From Bombus terrestris (Eukaryota; Arthropoda; Insecta; Hymenoptera; Apidae): DNA of 64,000 bases. The notes under the pieces were generated by a model that saw nothing but the letters and a program-made list of their open reading frames with translations, had not been told where the DNA came from and ran no database searches. Location: positions 4,712,001 to 4,776,000 of the forward strand of contig NC_063276.1 in NCBI RefSeq assembly GCF_910591885.1. The letters are read 5' to 3'. This document shows, one piece after another, positions 38,834 through 48,882 of this stretch; the stretch's first letter is position 1, and each line of letters starts with the position of its first letter. The position numbers and the translations under genes were made by a program.

Positions 38834-39040
38834 CTAGCCGTCGGTGTCTTGATTCTCATTTACAAAGGTATTATATGACTGTAGTGGTATTTTTACTAAT
38901 AAATCGACGATGGTAGCAATCAATTCAATAACCGTAATCATAATAATAAGAAGAATAATCATAAGAATTACAATAATAATAATTAATATATTAATTCGAA
39001 ATCGTATCTTATAATCGTCGTCTTTGTCATTGCTTGACAT
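38834..39040 (-). CDS. Candidate 68-residue single-pass membrane microprotein
   Basis: ATG in a good insect context (AACAACATGTC) opens 68 codons: a hydrophilic acidic start (MSSNDKDDDYKIRFR), a hydrophobic core of about 28 residues (ILIIIIVILMIILLIIMITV), then a polar end (PLQSYNTFVNENQDTDG). A minus-strand AATAAA lies at 38821-38816, only about 13 bases past the stop. The frame is open 81 codons further upstream, but without ATG. The Ile-rich core could also arise from an ATT/ATA-rich tract, and no homolog is recognised. Confidence 0.3.
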   Translation of the reverse strand: MSSNDKDDDYKIRFRINILIIIIVILMIILLIIMITVIELIATIVDLLVKIPLQSYNTFVNENQDTDG

Positions 39041-41396
39041 GTTGTTAATGATTAGATGTTTATCGCTCGATGACGAGCCGCGCTCGACTCGAAAAGCCAA
39101 AACTAAAGACAGGAAGAATGGATCGAAACAAAGGTAGAGATAGATACGATGTAGAGAAGAGGAAAAACATTTTACATATTCACAACGATGAAATATGATA
39201 TCTGTCAACGTAAAATTGTGTATAATCATAACCTGACTAGAAAACCAACTTCCTTGCGCTCTTAACACGGCGTTACCGTACAATAATTCGTAGGCGAGGG
39301 CGGATCCATTCGATGGTGGGGAGAAATGGCGGGAAACGCTGGCGTGTTCAAAATGATAATAAGATTTATTGGCTACAACTGATTAAATTTAATTACTCTG
39401 TATAATCGGGACTGTACCGCGTCATTAGCGACTCAGCGATGGTATAACGGTAGAAATTGAAAATTTAAGTTACCATTCCCTCCAGCCTTTGTCATCACGA
39501 AACTGGATCCGTCCCTATTTCGTAGGCTATCAAGTTAAAGTTGTACACGTACATAGAAACATTCGTCGCACAACAAGCATGGGAACACGTGATGGACGTC
39601 GCCATGGAATATTTCCAACGATTTTGATAAGCTAATGCAGGTCGTTTCGTATTTCTTCGCCCTCGTATTTCTTCTTTTGATTAAACGTGGCTTGGATGAC
39701 CCACTAATTAAATTTTTATTAAACGATCTTTTGGAAATGAAAATGTTCAACGTTTAGACTGATACATAGTGATTTTCGAGAGGATAAATGAATTTGGTAA
39801 ACCATCGATAAGATAAAAAGAAAACAAAGCTGTGGTTATAGTAACTGCTTTTTATTTGTCCGGGCGACGCTCGAAACACGTTTTTTCTTTTTTTTTTTCT
39901 TTTTCTTTTTACCATATAGCTTTCTAGATTCCAAGAATCCGAGATTTACACATAATGTTCGTTTACACTTCCTTTCTGCACCAAGCCTCAGTCCACGACC
40001 GACGTAAAACGTTCGAGATAATCGTTACACGCTGTTACAAGCGATTTCACGACCAACAGGAAACGAATCGGGCCCAAGAATCGTTGTTCCGTTAACCCTT
40101 GATCGTACTTTCTGTAACCCTTTATGGGTTTAATTTACAGTCGTTAAATGTTAGATTAACGCTATAATAATCGGGACTAAAGCTAGGCCCTGTACTAGCA
40201 CAGGACCGTTTAATACGTCACCGAGGTCAACACTTTCGTTTAATATTAAGGTTATGTTATATACCGAACTATAAGTGAAATTTCATCTGAACTCTATGGT
40301 GAATTAAGTTTCATTTCTCTCTTTTAGGCTATGTATATATCGCGATAGGATTAAGTTTAGGCCTGAGTTAAGTCTTCGTTTACCTTTTTCGTTTCGAGTC
40401 TGAATGACAAACTTAGACTAAGTGTGGTGTCTTTAAGTTTGGGATTAAGTTGAGCTAGGAACTATGGTCTATAGAGGGCCAACAAGAATTTTCAGTCAGT
40501 CGATCACCTTGGACGACACGATCGGTTTCGCATTGGTCACAGCAGTCTCATGATTATACGTGGGTTAATCGTGAGCAATGGATAGAAACGAATGTTCTTC
40601 AGTTCGGCCAGAGAACGTTTCGTCGAGGAGACTCGATACTGGCGACTGAAGGAAGAATAGGGGGAAGGAGGAGGAAGGACAAGATAGGTAGAGATGATGA
40701 GCCTAATGTTAGTGACATGACTTCGTGAAGTCGGTAGAATGTCAGACATCTTTGAGACTATCGTCTTAAGATAAACCTCTCTGATCCTTTATACTCGTCT
40801 ATAAACTTACATCGATCTAATCTATATTTCACACAGATTTCATCCACAACGATTCCTATAATTATTCCACCAAATGAAATATACATATGTAGATCAATCA
40901 ATGGAGTATAAAGGATCGTACCATTGTGACGTACACATTCACAATTCCATATAGCCAAGTAAAGCCAAAGTAACGTCAAAGTAACGTTCAGAAAGTAACA
41001 GAAATTATGTCCACCCGTAACACGTTTGTCTAGGTCGACTCGATGAAAACAGCGGGCTCGAATGTACGGCAGTCGAAGGGTGATCGGTACACACTGGAAG
41101 AACGAGGTTCTACGTTTCCCATTCGTATAGTTCGACTTCGTTTACCGACGTCATATCACCAGGTAGCGTACACCTATATGCAAAGGGCGGCGTAGGCGCA
41201 AGCTCTCGATTTCGTTCCCTTTCGATGCCTTATCGGTTCGATGCCTGTCTCTCGATCCGCGATCCACGATCTCGATCGATGTGTACGATGAAAAGAAATG
41301 TCAACTAAAATAACCAGACCCCATTCGATATCGCATTGTGCCCGTCTAAACGACAGCAACAAGATTTTTTTTGTAGTAAATAGACGAGTTACAATG

Positions 41397-41540
41397 TTAG
41401 TTAGTAGAGAGCTCGTAGTTAATAATTAGAAACTTGACGTCCACTCGACGTGTCGGTCGCCTGTTTCCTGATCGGATGATCGAATGAACGAAGATGACGA
41501 TGATAGTCCCGGCAGTGACAATTGCGCCAGCCACTAGCAT
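41397..41540 (-). CDS. Candidate 47-residue membrane microprotein within a 94-codon open frame
   Basis: From the ATG at 41540 the frame reads MLVAGAIVTAGTIIVIFV, a good membrane segment, then HSIIRSGNRRPTRRVDVK, a positively charged flank, and a short end (FLIINYELSTN). The same frame is open upstream to a TAA at 41684, with Ser/Glu/Arg-rich residues and an acceptor-like CACAG at its head, so it could be a terminal exon of a larger protein. The surrounding block is CpG-rich, where open frames also occur by chance. No family recognised. Confidence 0.25.
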   Translation of the reverse strand: MLVAGAIVTAGTIIVIFVHSIIRSGNRRPTRRVDVKFLIINYELSTN

Positions 41541-42216
41541 GTGTATCGAGAAAGGTAACACTAGCAGCCGTTCGCTTGGCTCATCTGATTCGGTGTCGCG
41601 TGTGGTTGCACTCGACTGGCGCTCGGCGGCGCTGCGATCGCTCCAATGGCCGCGAAACGCCGCAATTATAAATCTGTGCGATTATACGAAAGGCAAAAGT
41701 TACAAAAAAAAAAGAAGATGTTTCATTCTATAGAGAGAATACTTTGAAAGATGTGAAGTTTAAAAAAATGCTGCCTCGACGTAATCAGCTTCTTGTTTGA
41801 AACTTTTTTTGGCAAGTATCCAGGTGAACACTTCTAGTAAGTCACGTTTCACTTGCTTTTACGTAGGTTTTATACAGGCCACGGGAGGCGATGCAGATGC
41901 TACCGATCGCACACGACGAAATCGAACGAAATAGTGACGATGACGGTAACAATTAGTGCCAGTAGGTAGTAACGGTAGAGTAACATTCTACGTGTTAGCA
42001 CAGATTAAAACTGGGACTAGGCTGGCTGTAGTTTAGATCCTCGTTAATTCTCCTTTAATTTAAAAGCGCTTACTAGTTAGTCGTTGTGTAGTTAGTTACT
42101 TCGGTAATAAGTAATTAGGCGTTAACTAACGATAGTCAGGAGTAACATGGTAAACTGTTATTAATAATTAGGTAACACTATAAAAGAAGTCCACTGGCTG
42201 ATTTCTCTCGCTGTTT

Positions 42217-42237
42217 TTTTTTTTTTTTTTTTTTTTA
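42217..42237. repeat. Poly-T tract
   Basis: Uninterrupted T run of about 20 bases on the + strand. Comparable homopolymers lie at 7919-7936 (A), 15176-15191 (A) and 48986-49002 (T). Confidence 0.95.
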
Positions 42238-42877
42238 ACTACTTTTTTCCTCTTCTTCTTTCCACGAGGATATCCGTAGTCCATTTTAGAGCTTCTTTTT
42301 TCTTCTTTATTTCCCTTTATATCTTGTCCACTGAAGGTAGGTCTAACTACATACCATCGTTACCGGTTGCCGATCTTTTGCTTCAATTCTTTTTTTTGTG
42401 TTTTTCTTTTTTTGTGTGGGGCGGGGGTCGAGTTCATCCAAAGTACGAAGAGCAACGATTGAACACTATACAATTAGATTCATAATGGCACGCGATATTA
42501 ACGCTGCTTATCGCCGCCCTGCTTTCGGATATCTACCTACCTACCGACTTATATCTTCTACTTATCCTATCTACCTCATTACGAGACCTGACTTGTCTTT
42601 CTTGGCTATCTTGCCTATACGAACGAAGGACAACGCGCGGATAATGGTGTATGAATACCACGTTGCCAGATTTAATGTCAATTCCTCAGGAGATACTTAT
42701 GATTACGTTATGGCGTTCAGTGATTTTAAAAATACTCTTTCTTAGAACTCGGATACCTCAGAACACTTTTGTAAAATAGATATTATTTCGTGAATTAGGC
42801 CAAACTGACTGTTTTTGTTCTCCTCCATCATATGAAGGTGAGATATAAAAGACGAAGTGAGCTAACCTGTTACTTAA

Positions 42878-43210
42878 CCCTGAAATACTATAATGGAATA
42901 CTGCATTCCCACTCGTTTTTATTTCAGCTATTCCTAAAGAGATTCTAACCGCTTTGTTACTTACGTCATGCGTATAATTTTTTAAAATAGGAGGACTAAA
43001 ACTATTTTGTAATAGATTTGTTTGAAACGATTGCTGTAATCTCGTAAACCTAATCTCTATTCTTATTGAGTTCCATAATCTGAACTTAGTTTGAAACGTT
43101 GCTCGTAATATTTCAAGTCTAACCTCTAATTTTATTGATTCTCAAGATCGAGATATTGGTTTCTAGTCATGCCATATTTAACGTTAGAGCGGTTATGTAG
43201 CATTGCAGGG
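42878..43210. mobile_element. TTAA-flanked piggyBac-like short element, 333 bp
   Basis: Left end CCCTGAAATACTATA and inverted right end CCCTGCAATGCTACA agree at 12 of 15 positions; TTAA lies outside both (42874-42877, 43211-43214). Inside there are two diverged copies of a segment of about 70 bases beginning TTTGAAACG (about 43021 and 43091). No coding frame. Confidence 0.6.
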
Positions 43211-43714
43211 TTAAAGAAGAAATTCCCAAGACTCTGAAACTTAAAGTTTGCGATCTATCGGGCCAAGCAGACTTTCTCGAACGATCTTAAACTACGATAC
43301 ACCAGGATACGAAAATATTATTGGAACAAATACTGGCAACGAGGCATCCTACTCGTCTTCTCTTCTCCTCTTCTCCTCTTCCGGCCACGCGGGATTACAT
43401 CTAACGAAGTTACACCTTTAATAACTAGTATCGTCTGTAATAATCGACGACCCCTTCAGATATTTTTCATCATCTTTTGTGCCAAACGCATTTCCATCTT
43501 ATATATAATATTTAGGCTCGTCCTTCCCCGTGTTCTCCCCGCTCCTCGATATTAACTTGTCGTTAAATGCTTAACACAATTATTTATCGATAATACAATA
43601 GGTAATACGATTCTATTTATTTATCAATTAATTGTATGCTAGTTTACGATACGACGCGGCGATCTCTTCGTCCCGTTCTCGCCTCGAAACTCTGAGGAAC
43701 GTTGCAAAGCAAGC

Positions 43715-43718
<4 letters not shown>

Positions 43719-43761
<43 letters not shown>

Positions 43762-43792
43762 TGTGTGTGTGTGTGTGTGTTTGTGTGTATAT
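43719..43792. repeat. Compound GA/GT microsatellite
   Basis: A GA run (43719-43760, with one AA interruption) passes directly into a GT run (to about 43788). A related CT run follows at 43934-43950. Confidence 0.95.
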
Positions 43793-45397
43793 AATAATTT
43801 CTAGATCGATTCAGAGAGAAAGAAAGAGAGAGACTATTTTCTGAGACAGAAAATACAATTTTGATATAGATTTTGGAAAAGTTGATAATAGTTATTAATT
43901 TCGACTGAAATAATTGAAGACCAATGCTTCGAATCTCTCTCTCTCTCTCGTCGTCGTTCATCATCCTTCATCATCCTTTCGTCGTCCATTAATAGATCCA
44001 TGTCAAAAATGTTAGTACTGGTGTCGTTAAGATGTTAATTCATAGTAATCGAAATCGCACGGCGAATAGCCTCGGTTGTATAATACTTGTTTGTGTATAT
44101 TGTGTATGCATGTATGTATAATACGTCTCACTAATAGGTTTGTCACTCTAACAATACACATCCTATATACAATGAGAGCAACGCAGTGTGTTCATCGATC
44201 AGTTGCTCGACAATGACGATTAATTTACGATTTGCTCGACCCAATGCACGCTTCTCCGTTCATTTATCGTTTATGCAAGTGTATAGTATTATGTACCCCT
44301 CTATATAACACGCGACGAAGCGCACGAAGCTCGTTGCCCAGTTCTTTTTATCTCGAGGAACTAATAGCGATCTTCTCATTTTCGTTTCGGCACCACGATG
44401 GAAAAACTATACATTCTTGTATACAAAATGTTGGAACGAATCTTCGCCACTTCGTACACGTGCTCGGAGCTTTGACGTCGCGTGGCTGGCCACCATGTTG
44501 TGTCGACGAATTCGTTGTGTCACGTGATCAATGAGATACAAAACGGCAACCTTAACCAATTAAATTTCACTGTTATGATTGAAGATATTCTTTCAAATTT
44601 TCGCTGAAGGTATCTACCCTAAAAGGAAAATCAGAGGAAATCTGTATTAATGAATGACGGATAAATATAATGATAGAGGGCAGCGGCCACGCGACTCGTG
44701 TAAGTTTTACGTTAATGAGAATCCTCCTTCAAACGTGGAGCAGCATTGATACCGCACGACTAATAGGAGCCTTCTTCACAAATTAAGCCATATGTTATTG
44801 CACATTGAACAAACGATTACGAATGCATGTTATATGAGTCCCTCTCAGCACGCTTTATACTTCGCCAGGAGTTTATTTATTAATTGATTAATTTACTCGA
44901 GTGCTTCACTTTTTTTCTCTCGTTTCCATATGTATACGTACATGTGTATATATGTATATTCCTGCCTCCTCTTCATACTGTACCATACAGCAGTTTTAGA
45001 CCATCTATGTTATTGACCTCGAAGTAATTCCTATATATGTTGTTACATAAAAATGGATTTTTAGATATTTATTTCATGACATTGCTAGTTAATGATTCTG
45101 TCTTAATTTTAGGACATTACAGAACATACATTTCACACAATTTCGCACAATTTCGAAGCACCAAAGATGACATTATGTATATATAAAAGTGAGAATTAAT
45201 TTTTTAAAAATAACTATTATTGTTATGGAAATAATCTGAAACTTAATTACCAATAATTACTATTAATAATTCTTAATTTACAAGATTTAAAAAAGAATTA
45301 AAATAATAGCAAATATTCTTATATTCGTTCACAGAAACGAAACACTTCTAATTGATAGATGATCTAAGACTTTTGCACAATACTGTATATATATTTG

Positions 45398-45420
45398 TAT
45401 GTATATATATATATATATAT
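45398..45420. repeat. TA microsatellite
   Basis: Pure TA repeat followed by TTCATTCATTTATTTT; further TA-rich tracts occur at 45505-45532 and 46755-46810. Confidence 0.9.
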
Positions 45421-48051
45421 TCATTCATTTATTTTAATTATTTACTTTTTCATCCGTTTCTTGCTTCTTTAATTAATTATTTATCCACATCTTTCTTTGT
45501 TCGTTTATTTATATATATTTATATATATATTTGTGTTTCTCTCATTTTAGTGCCTACTTATTGTTAATCAAGGAGGAATGTAGTCGTAGTGGTCGCGTTG
45601 GATTGAGCGAGCTAAAGAATCGTTCGAGGGAGCCGGCACGTTCATCGTCCGGTGTAAAACTAATAATTGAACAAGAAACCCAATTGCATCAATGAAAAAT
45701 TAGACATGTATTCTCCATTTTAATTCCAAAATATGTGCGAAAATGCCTACATATATTGGACTATTTGAAATAAATTTAAATCGACCTGATTTCGATTTGT
45801 CACTAGTAACCTAACCCCGAACGTTTCTAACCTGTTAACCGGATCATGCCTCAATCAGAGAGTCCTGTAGTCATGAAACTAGCAGCTGATATAGAGGAAG
45901 TATTCAATTTCTAATTTTAATTCTTCGAAACAGAAATGTGTTGTAATTTATTTTCAGTGCAAATGAAACGACATATTAAAATAATGAATCCGTAAAAAAT
46001 TTAATAATGAAATATTGGTGCTGAAGATAATTTAATCCGCCTTTCGTTTCATTTAAGTAGTCTATGAACTTATCTAATTTGACTGAAAATTATTAAAAAT
46101 TATTGAATAACACAGATGTAGCATGAAAAATGTTTCATACGAAATTTAATCATCAAGTATTAAGTGAGAGAATTTAAAACTGGAAGAAGCAGATAAACAC
46201 GTCTAACCTTTCATCGCGTAAATAGAGCCAAAGTTGAATGGCTAGTGAATCCGCGGAGGCACAGGTTGCACTCTGTATGAATCGACGCGTGTGGATCAGG
46301 CATAAACCAATCAGCGTTTTAGAACCAGAGAAACTGAACCGGCCTGTAATGGTTGTCTAGAAAAAAATGACATCGCTATCTCTCTCTCTCTCTCAAAGTC
46401 TCCGCGAGAATCGGAATCTCAGAATTACCCTAATACATAACGATGACTCTTAAATGATAACGTTTCAAGCGTAAAGACTATACGACGTTTCTTATGTCCA
46501 TTTCTTTTACCTTTAATTAATCGTCTTCATCCCCGCGAAGAAAACAGGAGCTCTATAATATCCATGCGATAGCTTTACCACAACCCACGGTTGTATATCG
46601 CGTCACGAGATATGATCCATAGAATATTCTTTTTTTCTTTATTACGTGTATACGTACGTGAATTTTTATAATCGACAAGATCGATCTCGATTCACATCAC
46701 TTTATAAATAGAATCGTCAATATTTCACGCGTAATTCCGTATATCGAATATACATCACGTATATATATATATATTTATATATTTGTATATATCATTAGTA
46801 ATATATAGTATATATACATACATATACATATATATTCGTATATCTTAATAAGTATATTACGGAGCTCTTCTATATTTAGTTCAATTATTATTTCCTTGCT
46901 CTTCTCATTGGGATAATTCAATTCCTTACGATAAAGTACTAATTTCTATCATTTTACATTTTCCTTGTCTTTCGCTTCGCCGTGGAAGCAGAAACACGAT
47001 ATTTAAATTACATTAATTACGTAATTACAGATTAGATTTCCCGCTGACGAAACGATGACAAGATCTCTCCGTTTTTCCCTTTTTTTTCCTTTTTCCTGTT
47101 TATAACTTTTATAAGGCCCAAATATTGTGCGCTACCTGTTCAACATGGAAATTACGCCAAAAAAAAAGAAAAAGGAGAAAAGAAAAGGAATCGCGAAAGC
47201 GTGTGATTCGGTGCTGCTTTGTGTTGAGAGAACGCCCCGGAGGACACCGCGCGTCATGGGTTCAGTTTCTCGATTCTCTCTCACTTATGTGTTATGCTTG
47301 ACCCATTTAGTCAGATGCGAGGAAAGACGCTTCGTCCGATCTACGATCAACGACAACGACGGACTCACCCTATGTTGTCGTTCGATCTCTTTCGAGGACA
47401 AACGAAAAGAAACCAAGCAGAGGGAGCGCGAGTCAGGTCCGCGTATGTCATTACTAACAGAAGATCTCTGGTGTTGGCAAGCTCATGATTTTGGCACACC
47501 TAATATTCCCCAAAAATGCAATCGGTCGATCGTTTTCCTCGCTGAACACCGTGTCCTCGAAGCGTCGAGCTTGGCAGACCTAACCTAGACCTATCGAAGC
47601 TCGAGTATAGCCTCTTTCTGTCGTGACTCAAGTCAGCCAACCACAGACCACGGATGATGGGAAATGTCCATTAATAGACGATCCAATGATACGCGGCGAT
47701 CCCTGGAAGCTGGGCGAGGATCGATCTCGTCGAGGAAACTGGACGTTCTTCCCTAATATCGTCATCTTCGTTGTCTACGATCGTCGACAAATAAAACGGA
47801 TTTAGAACTAGAATCCGTTTGTTATGCTTCTCTGTGTTGCTTCGTCTCGTAGTCGGTTTTCTCTTGTCCCGTTTAGTGCGCTCGTTTCCCTCGACGACAC
47901 CCTCAATCAGGCGATCAGGTGACCATAGAGAACGCTTCTCCGAACTCGCTCCTACGTCGGGCCACAGCCCACAGTTGCCGTGCTACACCCCCTGGAATGC
48001 GTTGCCAGTGTTCATTTCTTTCTCTTCTAGCTGTCCACAGAAGCGTCAGCC

Positions 48052-48882
48052 TCAGGTGGCTTCACTGTCGCGTGCCACAGACTCCCTGGCCTCGCTGCGC
48101 CGGTGGCGACCTCCCGTCGGCGGGGGTTGACGGTAACCGCTATTCGCGACCACGCTCTCGCTGGTGGCGCTGCTGCTAGTTGAGACGTTGTCCGCTTGTG
48201 GGTCGAGGCTGGCGCTAGAAGGCGCCAGCATCGCGAGGGATGGCGAGGACGACGAAGGCGACGACAACGAGGGTGAGGAGGAGGAGGAGGTGGAAGTGGA
48301 GGACGCATTGGTACGTTGACGCAAGCTCCCGAGACCTTTGGATGACTTGGTACGTTGACGTCGCGACGTAGACGCCTGTGGCTTGGCCTCGTGCTTGACC
48401 GAAGCCTTAATCGTCGTCGTCGACGACGTCGACGTGGGTGTAACGCGTTCAGATGTCGACGACGTCGTCGCTGCTCCAGAGGCCAGCTGGTACCTGGCTG
48501 TCGGTAGAACTTGTTGCTGTACTTGCGCTCTGGCGCGATGGTCGTCCCTGTGTTGTTGGGATGGACTTGGCAGGTTGTTCTGCAAAGCCCAGTGATCTTT
48601 TCTGACGGTAGACCCACCAGTGGCGACGTTGTTGACGGACGAGGAAGAAGACGAGGCCGACAGAAGGTAAGTGCTGGTGACTGATGTCGCACCAGCGGAG
48701 GTGGAAGCGGTAACCGCTGATAGAGCTGCTTCCGGTGTACCGTCAGCCATCGGTGACCCCGCAGGGCTCGGTAGACCGCGTATGACAGGCTCAGGAACAA
48801 CGACTGGAGGACGTTGCTGCTGCCCGTTGCTGTCCAGATCGCCAGCGCAGCCGTAATCGTAGCTGCAGCATAGCTGCCCGTC
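48052..48882 (-). CDS. NELL: NELL terminal exon: VWC end plus long Ser/Thr-rich tail
   Basis: The exon opens after CTCCGTAG and stays open for 276 codons to a TGA/TAA-type stop at 48052-48054. The first dozen residues (DGQLCCSYDYGC) finish the last VWC domain; vertebrate NELLs stop about six residues later. The remainder is low complexity: Pro/Val-rich (PPVVVPEPVIRG), then runs of Ser and Thr (SASSSSSS, TSSTTTIK), Gln/His/Arg-rich pieces (SPSQQHRDDHRARAQ), a basic patch (SRRQRTKSSKG) and another long Ser run. It has no Cys after the VWC. As part of a secreted protein, the Ser/Thr stretches could be O-glycosylated (inference). Base composition is strongly CpG-rich, with GACGTC repeats around 48405-48470. 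Confidence 0.82.
   Translation of the reverse strand, partial: DGQLCCSYDYGCAGDLDSNGQQQRPPVVVPEPVIRGLPSPAGSPMADGTPEAALSAVTASTSAGATSVTSTYLLSASSSSSSVNNVATGGSTVRKDHWALQNNLPSPSQQHRDDHRARAQVQQQVLPTARYQLASGAATTSSTSERVTPTSTSSTTTIKASVKHEAKPQASTSRRQRTKSSKGLGSLRQRTNASSTSTSSSSSPSLSSPSSSSPSLAMLAPSSASLDPQADNVSTSSSATSESVVANSGYRQPPPTGGRHRRSEARESVARDSEAT

Larger units (their letters stand above)
36756..48051. other. Long gene-poor interval between PGP and the NELL stop
   Basis: The first 2 kb is A+T-rich and empty. From about 39.3 kb the sequence is CpG-richer, with microsatellites, poly-pyrimidine tracts, one TTAA element and the two microprotein candidates. The part next to 48051 must include the NELL 3' UTR; how far it extends is unknown. 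Confidence 0.6.

Noticed and set aside
42398..42745. 115-codon + strand open frame after a T-rich tract
   Set aside because: Starts in simple sequence; no domain or splice support; best regarded as chance.
47127..47588. 153-codon + strand open frame beginning near a Lys-rich stretch
   Set aside because: Composition follows a poly-A/AAG tract and CpG-rich DNA, there is no recognisable domain, and it lies antisense to the likely NELL 3' UTR.
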